From DATKJY01 sp964540105 (GTDB lineage: Bacteria; Zixibacteria; MSB-5A5; GN15; FEB-12): DNA of 64,000 nt. The DNA lies in the NCBI GenBank assembly GCA_964540105.1, contig CAZILL010000001.1, positions 248,001 to 312,000 of the forward strand. Reading direction: 5' to 3'. The notes beneath the pieces are model-generated. The model saw only the letters and a list, made by a program, of their open reading frames with translations, ran no database searches and was not told where the DNA came from. Position numbers and translations under genes: made by a program. Position 1 is the stretch's first letter; each line of letters begins with the position of its first letter. Of the stretch, positions 34,524 to 43,403 are shown piece by piece.

Positions 34524-35588
34524 ATGACAGAGCCAATTAGGCAAGCGACGTTTGGGCGTTGTCCGATTCCGTTCACTTCGCAGGATACAGTGCAGCTGGG
34601 GCACGGCAGCGGCGGTAAGATGATGCAGGATCTAATCGCCAGAGTCTTCCTCACCGCCTTTGATAACGAAGCCCTGAACCGCCTCGACGATCAGGCTGTG
34701 GTTCACATCGGCACACAGCGACTGGCCATTAGCACCGATTCGTTTGTGGTCGATCCCCTCTTCTTCCCCGGAGGGGATATCGGGCACCTGGCCGTATGCG
34801 GTACCGTGAACGACGTCGCGATGTGTGGCGCGAAGCCGCTCTTTCTCAGCGCCGGATTCATTATCGAGGAAGGATTTCCGCTTGCCGATTTGCAGACGAT
34901 AGTTCTCTCGATGAAGCGGACCGCGGACGAGGCGGGGGTGATTATTGTCGCCGGGGACACGAAAGTCGTGAACCGGGGCAAGGGGGACAAACTCTTTATC
35001 AACACGACTGGCATTGGCGTGGTCGAACACGATCTTGTCATCTCCTCGAGGAATATCCACCGCGGCGACGTTATCCTGCTCAACGGTACGATCGCCGAGC
35101 ACGGCATCGCTGTCCTTTCGAGGCGAGAGGGGCTTGCCTTTCGGACGACAGTCACGAGCGACGCGGCTCCCCTGAATGGACTGGTGGCTGAAATCGTTCG
35201 CGCCGGAGGCAGCGCCATCCATGCCATGCGCGACGCCACCCGCGGAGGGTTGGCCGCTGTCTTGAATGAATTTGCTGGCAATTCAAACGTGGGAATTCAC
35301 GTTCGCGAGGATCGAATACCGATCCGACCAGCTGTCGCGGGAGCCTGCGAGATGCTCGGATTCGATCCACTCTATGTGGCCAACGAGGGCAAGGTAGTGG
35401 TGGCCGTGGCGCATGAATCTGTCGATCGTGTGCTCGATGCCATGCGTTCCCATCCCCTTGGCAAAGACACGTCAGTTATCGGCGAGGTGGTCGCCGAGTC
35501 GCCGGGAGCTGTGACCATGCTGACTCGAATCGGCGGGATCCGTTTTGTCGAGATGCCGGTAGGCGAACAGTTGCCACGAATCTGTTGA
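34524..35588 (+). CDS. hypE: Hydrogenase maturation protein HypE (orphan)
   Basis: The ATG at 34524 gives 354 residues; the frame is open 33 codons upstream but that overlaps the divergent gene. HypE dehydrates a carbamoyl group on its C-terminal cysteine to a thiocyanate that supplies the cyanide ligands of NiFe hydrogenase. The essential PRIC terminus is present. Other motifs are QLGHGSGGKMMQDLI, RLAISTDSFVVDPLFFPGGDIG, GTVNDVAMCGAKPLFLSAGFI, GDTKVVNRGKGD and MRDATRGGLAAVLNE. No hypA–D or F, nor any hydrogenase gene, lies in the window, so it depends on genes elsewhere. Confidence 0.94.
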   Translation: MTEPIRQATFGRCPIPFTSQDTVQLGHGSGGKMMQDLIARVFLTAFDNEALNRLDDQAVVHIGTQRLAISTDSFVVDPLFFPGGDIGHLAVCGTVNDVAMCGAKPLFLSAGFIIEEGFPLADLQTIVLSMKRTADEAGVIIVAGDTKVVNRGKGDKLFINTTGIGVVEHDLVISSRNIHRGDVILLNGTIAEHGIAVLSRREGLAFRTTVTSDAAPLNGLVAEIVRAGGSAIHAMRDATRGGLAAVLNEFAGNSNVGIHVREDRIPIRPAVAGACEMLGFDPLYVANEGKVVVAVAHESVDRVLDAMRSHPLGKDTSVIGEVVAESPGAVTMLTRIGGIRFVEMPVGEQLPRIC

Positions 35589-35621
35589 GCGCGGCCTCGA
35601 TCTTGCCTTCGAAACTCCCCC

Positions 35622-35661
35622 AAAAGAAAACCGCTGTCATCGATAGTGATAACAGCGGTTT
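35622..35661 (-). terminator. Terminator of the PEP-CTERM protein gene
   Basis: AAACCGCTGT and ACAGCGGTTT form a perfect 10-bp stem (35628–35637 with 35652–35661) around a 14-base loop. On the minus strand it is followed by TTCTTTTG, 22 bases after the stop at 35683. It may also end hypE transcription from the other side. Confidence 0.75.
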
Positions 35662-35682
35662 CAGATATTCTTGTGAACTGTC

Positions 35683-36342
35683 CTACTTGCGGCGGCGAAT
35701 CATCCCCATCGCGGCGGCCCCAAGTCCAAACAGCGCCAATGTAGTCGGTTCCGGAACAGCATGCTGAGGCGGCGGTGTGGTTGCAGTAGTAATACGGAGC
35801 GAGACCCCGCCATTGTAATAGTGGCAGTCAGGGTCAATCCCGAAGCCAAAGCGACCATCGTTGTTGGCATAAGTGTTAAGCGCGCCAATCAAACCGAGCG
35901 TGCTGAAGTTGTAGACGAGATCGAAATTGCGGGCACGTCCTCCAACCGGATCGCTCCAGTTCCCGACGAGATTGCCCCGCTGATACGTTCCGCCACCGAG
36001 ACCGTCGTGGTAGGCCGCGAAGTTGTCGCCACCCCCCTGATTGTCCCAAAAAGTCCGCACATTGGATGTCGAACTTGTGATCGGGGCCCAGTCAAGCAAG
36101 TGGGTGTAAAGATTGTCGGGCTCCACACGCCAGTCCCAGATATTCCTGAACGTAAGTACGGCGCCGGTGATTGTCTCTCCACGATGAGATCTCCAGTCGA
36201 TACCCCATGTGTAATACCGGTAATGATCAAGATCGTAAAGATCTGAGCTTGGCATCGGGCTATAGTTGTAAATAGCTGCTCCAGCTGAACTGGCTATGCC
36301 AAGAGCCAGCAGGAGGGACAACAGTACAATGATTTTCCGCAT
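35683..36342 (-). CDS. PEP-CTERM sorting domain protein
   Basis: A 219-residue exported protein. A signal peptide (MRKIIVLLSLLLALGIASSA) is followed by a ~165-residue beta-rich domain with many Asp, Tyr and Trp residues. The C-terminus is a textbook PEP-CTERM signal: VPEP (196–199), a hydrophobic helix (LALFGLGAAAMGM) and the basic end IRRRK. Exosortase cleaves at PEP and such proteins are tied to exopolysaccharide biosynthesis, which begins on the same strand 340 bases away. No exosortase gene is in the window. The domain itself is not one I can name. Confidence 0.92.
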   Translation of the reverse strand: MRKIIVLLSLLLALGIASSAGAAIYNYSPMPSSDLYDLDHYRYYTWGIDWRSHRGETITGAVLTFRNIWDWRVEPDNLYTHLLDWAPITSSTSNVRTFWDNQGGGDNFAAYHDGLGGGTYQRGNLVGNWSDPVGGRARNFDLVYNFSTLGLIGALNTYANNDGRFGFGIDPDCHYYNGGVSLRITTATTPPPQHAVPEPTTLALFGLGAAAMGMIRRRK

Positions 36343-36678
36343 CTTTTCTCTCTATTCCTATAATTACGCGTTATTTACTCGTTCATTGTTAGTCAGTATC
36401 AGCAAATGGTGGGCCACTGTTGATCGCCTCCCATATTCCTTAGAGAATTATTATAATCCACAATAACATGTTGATCGGTAATGACTTACGTATTGTGCAC
36501 GGTGTCGACTTCCATAGCCTTCGGCATTCGTTCCTCATCGAATTGTCTGTATGTGCATCAGAATGCATGTTATTCCAACTTGAAGGCATCTTTCATCCAG
36601 AATTGTGCACTGAAATCCAACAGTGAAAATGTCTCCTATCTAAGCCGACTCCGAGCGTAGGCCAAGCCAATATCATAT
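36343..36678. other. AT-rich gene-free region upstream of the PEP-CTERM gene
   Basis: 336 bases. The part next to 36343 should contain the promoter of the PEP-CTERM gene, which has an AGAGAG-type ribosome site. The octamer TTGTGCAC occurs twice (around 36493 and 36603). No coding frame seen. Confidence 0.45.
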
Positions 36679-37368
36679 CTAAGACTCATGTGATCCACTA
36701 TCGACAACTTCAGCGGTTTGCCCAGGAGCGGTTTTGCGTTTTGCATGAAGGGGGGGGTAGACTCGCCCGTCTTCGACTGAGGCTCCAAGGAGCTTACGAT
36801 TGTCGTAGTCACGAAGCGTCACTCGCCCCGGATTGCCCGCGACCAGACACCCGTCGGGGACACTTCGGCTTAAGATAGTTCCGGCGGATATGGTCACGTT
36901 ATCGCCAATCGTAATCGCCCCGGAGAGGACCGAGCCAATGCCGACGTAGACGTTATCTCCTATCGTCGATACCCCCTCTGCTCCATCGGCAAAACCGACT
37001 CCGATTGTGACGCGGTGTCCAAGAGAGAAGTTGCTCCCGATTTTTGCCGGTCCGACGTATATCGTCCCGACATGACCAATATAGAAGCCGGGGCCAATTC
37101 CATCGGCCGCAATACTCACATGATGAAACAGCTCCATATAGAGATTAAGGAATCGATGGATTACTTTCGGCACGAACCCGAGGAGCTTGCTCTTAGCGTA
37201 CAGGCGGTCGGCGGTCTGACCCAAGCGATACACAAAGACACAGTGCAGGCCAAAGTGGAAGAGATAGAGACGCAGTTTTCGTTTCCAGGGAAGTGTCGTC
37301 TTTCCCGAGGCGATCATGTAGTACTTCTGAAGATCGACCTGAAACGGGGTCAAGGGTCTTGAATTCAT
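36679..37368 (-). CDS. Serine acetyltransferase-like hexapeptide-repeat transferase
   Basis: A 229-residue protein with a helical N-terminal half (YLFHFGLHCVFVYRLGQ) and a left-handed beta-helix of hexapeptide repeats (about 88–185: IGPGFYIGHVGTIYVGPAKIGSNFSLGHRVTIGV...VYVGIGSVLSGAITIGDNVTISAGTIL). The layout resembles CysE-like acetyltransferases (catalytic His in the GHVGT turn), but placed at a polysaccharide locus it more likely O-acetylates a sugar. The C-terminal ~40 residues are unstructured. Confidence 0.88.
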   Translation of the reverse strand: MNSRPLTPFQVDLQKYYMIASGKTTLPWKRKLRLYLFHFGLHCVFVYRLGQTADRLYAKSKLLGFVPKVIHRFLNLYMELFHHVSIAADGIGPGFYIGHVGTIYVGPAKIGSNFSLGHRVTIGVGFADGAEGVSTIGDNVYVGIGSVLSGAITIGDNVTISAGTILSRSVPDGCLVAGNPGRVTLRDYDNRKLLGASVEDGRVYPPLHAKRKTAPGQTAEVVDSGSHES

Positions 37369-37447
37369 GGAGCTACAAACACTCCAGTACGATTGCGACG
37401 AAGGGTCACGTGTTGTTCACTTCTGATCGCAGTTCCATTACCTTCGC

Positions 37448-38371
37448 TCAGCTTGCTGTTCCCAAGTTGTGCTGCCAACGAGTCCAGAGCGGCCTGAAGA
37501 ACTCCATAAAGCGGCGCGCTACTTCACGATTGGCCTTCTCGTTCGGATGTGAGTCGTTGGGTCGCCCAGTGCGGTACTCCGCGCGCAACATGTTCTCGGT
37601 GTCGGCCAGAATATCGAAGAGGTCAAAGACCGCCAGATTGTCCAGTCCGGTCTCCTTTCGATACGAAGCCACAAGCTCCCCTTGCACCCACTGATTGAAG
37701 GTTCGAGCGCGACCGGCTGCTTCGGGAGTCGTCTCTTCGGGAACGAGAGGCGGGAAGGTTAGATAGATGAATAGTGTCTTCGGATGCTTGCTCAACTCCT
37801 TCGTCACGCCGGCGAGTGTAGCTTTGTAGTTCACTATCGTCTTGTCGCGGCTGATCGGGTTCCCTGGGGCAGCGCCGTCCCCTTTTATGTCGCTGTTCGG
37901 GAAACAGGATTTGAACATGACGATATCGTTGGTCGTCCCGTCGGCATAGAAGATATTCGGATGAGCCTTAAACTTCAGGATTCGATCAAGATCGCGCTGG
38001 AACTTTGGAAGCCAGTCACAGACATCGGTTCGCTCACCGACCTCATCCCCATATGTCGCCCCCCTCACTGCGACCCCCATCGCGAGCAGGCTGTCGGCAA
38101 GTCCGCCACTATTGAGTATTCCCTTCCCGACGGAGTGGTGAAGAAAGACCATCCGGCTCGAGACCGAACGATCGACAACATCGGTCAGCTTGCCGACCGA
38201 TTCGGATGCCCCCTTGAGTGAACTCTGAAGTCGAGCTACCTGCTTTCTCAGCATCAGAAACTCGTAGGCGAAGAACAGCCCAAGCAGATTCCCGGCTATT
38301 GAAATGATGAGAATGATCGTGGTGAATTTGTTCAACGAATTACCTACCCTTTTTCCTGTGAAAGCGTTCAT
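37448..38371 (-). CDS. Membrane-anchored SGNH-hydrolase-like protein
   Basis: A 307-residue protein with one N-terminal helix (about 16–40), a short coiled-coil-like stretch (LRKQVARLQSSLKGASESVGKL) and a periplasmic domain. SGNH-like features are VFLHHSVGKGIL (possible nucleophile Ser), FYADGTTNDIVMFKSCFPNSD, TLFIYLTFPPLVP and NDSHPNEKANREVA, which contains the DxxH block V. It may be an esterase or acetyltransferase that modifies the polysaccharide made by neighbouring genes. Catalytic assignment is tentative because block I is not the usual GDS. Confidence 0.72.
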   Translation of the reverse strand: MNAFTGKRVGNSLNKFTTIILIISIAGNLLGLFFAYEFLMLRKQVARLQSSLKGASESVGKLTDVVDRSVSSRMVFLHHSVGKGILNSGGLADSLLAMGVAVRGATYGDEVGERTDVCDWLPKFQRDLDRILKFKAHPNIFYADGTTNDIVMFKSCFPNSDIKGDGAAPGNPISRDKTIVNYKATLAGVTKELSKHPKTLFIYLTFPPLVPEETTPEAAGRARTFNQWVQGELVASYRKETGLDNLAVFDLFDILADTENMLRAEYRTGRPNDSHPNEKANREVARRFMEFFRPLWTRWQHNLGTAS

Positions 38372-38465
38372 GCCTATGTCTTTCGGTCAAATAAGAATTA
38401 GTGCAGAAGTTGTACCTTTTTCAAGAGATTTTGTTGCATGCCACGGTGCCTCGCACCAATCAGGA

Positions 38466-40463
38466 TCAGCTTGGGGCTGATTCAGAAGCGTAGTCAAGCC
38501 AGCGAGTAAACTGACCGCGGTCGATTAGCGCTGCACTCGGAAAGTTGTTCAGGAAGCGCGAGACAAGAATCTGTGTCGAAAGAATCCCGATGAACGACAT
38601 GTTATCCTTGAACGAGAGATGGGCATGAGAGAGCTGAGTACACTTGTCCTTGAGCTTAGTGACCATAACCGGATTGAAGATTCCTGCATTGCGAACAGCC
38701 TCTGTCGAAAGCAATTCGGCGACATACTCAGGCGAATCCGACTGCGTAAAACTATTCGAGTCGGGCGCCATGTAGGGTTGTTTGACTCGCTTGAGGACGC
38801 TGGCCGGAAGTTCTCTGGCCATTGCCCGCTTGAGGATGAACTTCTCCTTCAGGCCGAGAATCTTGTGCTGCGGGGGAATGGTAGCCGCAAACTCTATCAA
38901 GCGATGATCCAGAAACGGATATCGGCCTTCGACCGCGTTGGCCGCGGCGACGCGGTCCCCCTGTGACGACAGCAGATATCCCGACAGGAGCGATCTCGCT
39001 TCAAGGTACTGGGCACGACAGAGATGATGCCAGCGCCCAAAGGAGTCCGGCAGATTCTGTCCAAAGGCCTGGATAGCATCGCTATTCGCGACTGCCCCTT
39101 TGACCTCGGCCGAAAAGAAGTCTTTGAGGCGGGTGGTCGTGTAGATTCGCGGCATGTGCGAATAGTAATACGCCTCAGTCTGCGACAACCCGGTCTTGTA
39201 GAACTCTTCAAGATAATATCGAGCGCGCGCAGCGGAGAGCGGAAGTGTCGGATAGAGGCGCTGGAGCAACAGTGGTCGCCATGTCGAATCCGGACGCCGC
39301 GACCAGAAACGGCGAATGAGAGTCTCCTTGAAGATGTCATACCCGCCAAAGATTTCATCTGACCCCTCGCCGGTCAACACGACCTTGATGTCAGATCGAT
39401 GTACCAGCCCGGACAACAGGAACATCGGCGTCGGCGCAGTGCGCAGGATTGGGCGTTCCGTGTGCCAGATCACTTCGGGAAAGGTCTGGGCTATGTCGTG
39501 ATAGTCGCAGCGCATCTGCCGGTGATTGGTGCCGAGAAACGCGGCCATTTCATTCTGGTAGGCAGATTCGTCGTACGCCTTGTCATGAAACGCGATCGAA
39601 AACGTATCGAGCTTCGCCTGAGTGAAATTCTTGATGATCGCCGTGATTGCCGAAGAATCGAGGCCCCCTGAGAGATACGCCGCCACCGGCACATCGGCCC
39701 GCAGGCGCAGGCGAACGGCGTCGACCAGCAGCGCATGAAGCTCTTCGGCCCACGAATCGACCGTGCGGGCCTTGTCAAATTGCTCGGGGAACGATGGGTG
39801 CCAGTATCGCCCGGATGAGGTCACCCCGTCGTGAATCTCGAGCCAGGACCCGGCCTCCAGTTCAGAAATCGACTCAAAAGCGGTTCGCGGCGGGGCCGTT
39901 GTCCACCACGTAAAGATCTGATCCAGCCCCTGGAGATCGAGGCGTCGGGGTATGCTCGGATCGCAGAAAAGCGATTTGATTTCCGACGCGAAGTAGAACC
40001 GTCCGCGATGAGAAGTGTAAAAGAGCGGTCGCTTCCCCATGCGGTCTCGTGCCAGGAATAAGGAACGGCGCTTGCGATCATAGATGGCAAACGCGAATTG
40101 CCCATTAAAACGATTCAGGCAGTTGCGCTCCCATTGCTCGTAGGCGTGAACGATCACTTCAGTGTCGGAATGAGTGCGGAACCGGTGTCCGAGCTTTTCG
40201 AGTTCCTGTCGCAATTCGACATAATTGAAGATTTCGCCGTTGAAGACTATCCACAGTGAATTGTCTTCGTTACTCAGCGGTTGTTGGCCAGTCGACAGAT
40301 CGATGATCGACAGTCGCGCGTGACCAAGCGAGCACACGTTGTCAAAATACGCGCCGAACTCATCAGGGCCGCGATAGCGGATCATCGAAACCATCCGAAC
40401 CAGAAGGTCACGGTCAGGAGTCGAATCTCCCTGATGTTGAAAGTAACCCGCTATGCCACACAT
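38466..40463 (-). CDS. asnB: Glutamine-hydrolysing asparagine synthetase-type amidotransferase
   Basis: A 665-residue protein with a glutaminase domain (nucleophile Cys2 in MCGIAGYF, RGPDEFG, FNGEIFNYVEL, THSDTEV) and a synthetase domain with the PP-loop SGGLDSS (265–271) and GEGSDEIFGGY. The form and neighbours match the amidotransferases of exosortase/PEP-CTERM polysaccharide loci, which probably act on a sugar or carrier-bound acid rather than on free aspartate. It is last in a minus-strand run starting with the NAD synthase-like gene at 43403. The gap to the ligase gene is 23 bases. Confidence 0.93.
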   Translation of the reverse strand: MCGIAGYFQHQGDSTPDRDLLVRMVSMIRYRGPDEFGAYFDNVCSLGHARLSIIDLSTGQQPLSNEDNSLWIVFNGEIFNYVELRQELEKLGHRFRTHSDTEVIVHAYEQWERNCLNRFNGQFAFAIYDRKRRSLFLARDRMGKRPLFYTSHRGRFYFASEIKSLFCDPSIPRRLDLQGLDQIFTWWTTAPPRTAFESISELEAGSWLEIHDGVTSSGRYWHPSFPEQFDKARTVDSWAEELHALLVDAVRLRLRADVPVAAYLSGGLDSSAITAIIKNFTQAKLDTFSIAFHDKAYDESAYQNEMAAFLGTNHRQMRCDYHDIAQTFPEVIWHTERPILRTAPTPMFLLSGLVHRSDIKVVLTGEGSDEIFGGYDIFKETLIRRFWSRRPDSTWRPLLLQRLYPTLPLSAARARYYLEEFYKTGLSQTEAYYYSHMPRIYTTTRLKDFFSAEVKGAVANSDAIQAFGQNLPDSFGRWHHLCRAQYLEARSLLSGYLLSSQGDRVAAANAVEGRYPFLDHRLIEFAATIPPQHKILGLKEKFILKRAMARELPASVLKRVKQPYMAPDSNSFTQSDSPEYVAELLSTEAVRNAGIFNPVMVTKLKDKCTQLSHAHLSFKDNMSFIGILSTQILVSRFLNNFPSAALIDRGQFTRWLDYASESAPS

Positions 40464-40486
40464 AGTTCGTTAGACTCCAGCGGCCG

Positions 40487-42073
40487 TTACCGTCCGCACA
40501 GGCTGTCATCTTTGAGAAGGATCTTGTTCACTTTCCCTGACTGATACTTGGGAAGAGCGTCGAGAAACAGAATCTGCTTGGGGACTTTGAAGTCGGCCAA
40601 TCTTCGGCGGCAATAGAGCTGGATCTCCTTCGGGTCGGCGACCACTCCGTCCTTGAGCACGATCACCGCCCGGATAGCCTCGCCCAGAACGTCGTCGGCA
40701 ATGCCAATCACGCACGCTTCAGCGATCTTCTCATTGGCCAGCAGGCATTCCTCGATCTCTTTTGCGCTGACTCGGTTACCGCCCGCCTTGATGATCTCCT
40801 TCTTGCGCCCCACGATATACAGATAACCATCGCTGTCTTTGCGTGCCAGATCCCCGGTAAAGAGGGAGCTGTTCTTCAACACGAGTCGATCTTCGTCAGG
40901 TTGATTCCAGTAGCCCATCATCACGTTGTCGCCGGTGACGGTCAATTCCCCGACTTCACCAACTGGAAGCTCGTTGTCGTTTTCGTCACGTATTGTCACC
41001 GTTACTCCCGGCACTGGAAGCCCGATCGATCCTAGTTTCTCGGCCAGTCGCTCGGGTGGGAGGTAGGTTACGCGCGGTGCGGCTTCAGTTTGTCCGTACA
41101 TGATAAAAATCTGCTTGTTTGGGAAGGCGTCCATCAGCCGGCGCGTGACTTCCGGCGCCATCGCCCCACCCGCTTGGGTGAGATATCGGAGTGATTCCAG
41201 TCTACGTGAAGTGAACGTCGAATTATTCAACAAAATCATGAAATTCGATGGTACTCCCGAGAAACCGGTAGCGCGCTCTTTCTCAAGGGTGTCGAGAATC
41301 ACCTCAGGGTACATAAATCGATTATCGAGGACGAGCCGCCCGCCGATTGCGATATGAGTCAGAAGGAGCGAATTGCCGTAGATATAATAGAACGGCAGGA
41401 TCACCAGAACGCTGTCATGATCGGCCAGATGAAGATATTCACAGGTAGCGAGGGTATTGGATATGAGATTTCGGTGCGAGAGCATCACCCCCTTCGAGGC
41501 GCCCGTGCTGCCGGATGTATAGAAGATCGCGGCGAGTTCATGGATGATCCCGTCCCGAGAGAGAACATTCCGCGCTGGCGCTCCAGGCGTCCTCCCTTCG
41601 GGAAGACCGGTCTTGCCAAGAAGAGTTTCGAGCTTCAAGACCTGGATTAGCGGGTTGCCTATCTTGAGGTCGCCGTCGCAGACCAGAGTCGTAACCGAAC
41701 TGTCGACTGCAAGAAGCTCATGAAGAACTTTCCGAAAGCGCCCTTCACTGAACAAGAGGCTGATCTGACAATCAGCCAGGATTCCGGCCAGACTGCGAGC
41801 ATTCAGCGAAGTATCCAGCGGCACCACGACCAACCCGGCTTTCAGTGCGGCAAAGAAGATGATGACGTACTCGATTGAGTTCGTGCAAAGAATGCCGGCT
41901 CGCTGACCGGCCGAAAATCCCATCAACCGCAGAGCATTGGCTGCCGTCTCGGAGCCGGCGCGCAGCTCCTTGAAGGTGATTCTTCTCTCCTCATCGACCA
42001 CTGCAACGTGCTCTGGATGGCAGGAAGCCGCTCGATCAAGGAGTTGATCGACTCGGGTTAGTTCCTGTTGCAT
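40487..42073 (-). CDS. AMP-forming acyl-CoA/acyl-ACP ligase
   Basis: 528 residues from the ATG at 42073; a GTG 45 bases upstream is also in frame. It is an ANL-superfamily adenylating enzyme. Motifs are AIFYTSGSTGASKGVMLSHRN (P-loop-like A3), MYGQTEAAPRVTYLPPE, LFTGDLARKDSDGYLYIVGRKKEIIKAGGNRVSAKEIE and the catalytic Lys near the end in LPKYQSGKVNKILL. With an acyl carrier protein gene 56 bases upstream it probably loads a carboxylic acid onto that carrier. It resembles the acyl-CoA ligases of exosortase-linked loci. Confidence 0.92.
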   Translation of the reverse strand: MQQELTRVDQLLDRAASCHPEHVAVVDEERRITFKELRAGSETAANALRLMGFSAGQRAGILCTNSIEYVIIFFAALKAGLVVVPLDTSLNARSLAGILADCQISLLFSEGRFRKVLHELLAVDSSVTTLVCDGDLKIGNPLIQVLKLETLLGKTGLPEGRTPGAPARNVLSRDGIIHELAAIFYTSGSTGASKGVMLSHRNLISNTLATCEYLHLADHDSVLVILPFYYIYGNSLLLTHIAIGGRLVLDNRFMYPEVILDTLEKERATGFSGVPSNFMILLNNSTFTSRRLESLRYLTQAGGAMAPEVTRRLMDAFPNKQIFIMYGQTEAAPRVTYLPPERLAEKLGSIGLPVPGVTVTIRDENDNELPVGEVGELTVTGDNVMMGYWNQPDEDRLVLKNSSLFTGDLARKDSDGYLYIVGRKKEIIKAGGNRVSAKEIEECLLANEKIAEACVIGIADDVLGEAIRAVIVLKDGVVADPKEIQLYCRRRLADFKVPKQILFLDALPKYQSGKVNKILLKDDSLCGR

Positions 42074-42128
42074 AGACTTAACTCTGCAGGCGCGGCGTCG
42101 CGGCGATTGAGGGCACACGACCCCGATG

Positions 42129-42389
42129 TCACGGGGTTTTGGAACTGATGAACCGGACTAGATTATCAATGGAATCAAGATTCGTTGGGACCATCTCGTT
42201 GTCCTCGACCGTAAAACCGAAAGTCTGCTCAACGAACCCGGTCAATTCCAGGATACCGGTCGAATCGATGATTCCTTTGCGCATGAACGAATCGGCGTCG
42301 GTGAATGCGGCGTCTTCATCGCCAATGAGGAATGAATCTACAATAAAAGCCCTTAGATCCTGTCGGATTTTAGCGGTATCTGCGGTCAT
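42129..42389 (-). CDS. Acyl carrier protein-like protein
   Basis: An 86-residue phosphopantetheine carrier. Ser43 in the GIIDSTGILEL motif is the attachment site; the DST variant of the common DSL is normal in such dedicated carriers. The four-helix pattern (AKIRQDLRAFIVDSFLI, GILELTGFVEQTFGF, SIDNLVRFI) is intact. It lies between the ligase and NAD synthase-like genes and most likely carries the acid activated by the ligase. Confidence 0.9.
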   Translation of the reverse strand: MTADTAKIRQDLRAFIVDSFLIGDEDAAFTDADSFMRKGIIDSTGILELTGFVEQTFGFTVEDNEMVPTNLDSIDNLVRFISSKTP

Positions 42390-42437
42390 TGGTTACTTAT
42401 CCTTAACATTACAACATCAACTGGTGCATCATGGACG

Positions 42438-43403
42438 TTAGCGCGCTTCGAGCGGGGGCATCCGCAGATGCTCGGTTCCCACAATCTTCCTCTCAACGTT
42501 GGCATACGCCCTTGTTACTTGATCTTCTGTGAGCCCAAGGACCGCGGCCGCCTCGGACGCCGGGACAGCATGCTCCATCGCGAACCAGAGAAGGTCCATG
42601 CGCCGAAAGTCGAGTCCAAAGAAGAATTCCTCCTGCGTAACTTCCGCGCTGTACGTGTCGGTCGTCGGAGTGCGCTTGATGATCTCCTGCGGAACATTCA
42701 GAAACTCAGCCAATTGGAACACCTGAATCTTGAAAAGATGCGCGATTGGCTTGAGGTCCGCGCCGCCGTCGCCATACTTGACGAAGAACCCCTGCTCGTG
42801 CTCGTCCTTGTTTCCGGTCCCTGCGACGGCCCAGTTGCGCCTTTCCGCGTGATAGTAGAGTGTTGACATCCGAAGCCGCTGCTTCAGGTTTGATGCTGCG
42901 ACGACCTGAAGGTACGCGTCGAGCGGCATCCGCTTGGTTTCAACTACTCCCGCGCCGTTATCAATTGTCAGTTGAAAGAAGTTAATGGTGTCCTTCTCGA
43001 GAATGTTGGAAGGGATAGTAATCTTGGATTTCCACGACGAATTGAATTCGGGGAAAACCGAGCGAATCGCTTCGTCCCGTTTCTGATAGCATCCAAGTCC
43101 CTTCAGGCCATCGGTGAGATCCTCTTTGATCACCGTAAATCCAAATGCGTCCCCCAATTTGCGAGCTAATCGCTCGCTCTCCGGAGAAGAATCATGCTCA
43201 GGCATCATCACCCCGAGAACCCGCTCAGGACCAAGGGCCTTTGAGCAAAGCGCGGCGACCAACGATGAATCAATCCCGCCCGATATACCGATGACCGCAC
43301 CGCTCTTTTTGAGTGGACCACGAATCTGCTTGCGTATAGTCTGGCAGAGAGCATCCGAGGTCTCTTTCGGATCCAGGCGAAGAATATCTTTATGAAAAGT
43401 CAT
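42438..43403 (-). CDS. NAD synthase-like ATP-dependent amide ligase
   Basis: A 321-residue protein of the NadE family without a glutaminase domain. The PP-loop is GISGGIDSSLVA (39–50); the substrate-proximal TGNKDEHEQGFFVKYGDGGADLKPI motif is present. It could be a true ammonia-dependent NAD synthetase, but it lies in a polysaccharide locus beside an acyl carrier, a ligase and an amidotransferase. It has a ~40-residue insert (around 110–150) absent from ordinary NadE. It may amidate a carrier- or sugar-bound acid. First gene of the four-gene run. Confidence 0.85.
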   Translation of the reverse strand: MTFHKDILRLDPKETSDALCQTIRKQIRGPLKKSGAVIGISGGIDSSLVAALCSKALGPERVLGVMMPEHDSSPESERLARKLGDAFGFTVIKEDLTDGLKGLGCYQKRDEAIRSVFPEFNSSWKSKITIPSNILEKDTINFFQLTIDNGAGVVETKRMPLDAYLQVVAASNLKQRLRMSTLYYHAERRNWAVAGTGNKDEHEQGFFVKYGDGGADLKPIAHLFKIQVFQLAEFLNVPQEIIKRTPTTDTYSAEVTQEEFFFGLDFRRMDLLWFAMEHAVPASEAAAVLGLTEDQVTRAYANVERKIVGTEHLRMPPLEAR

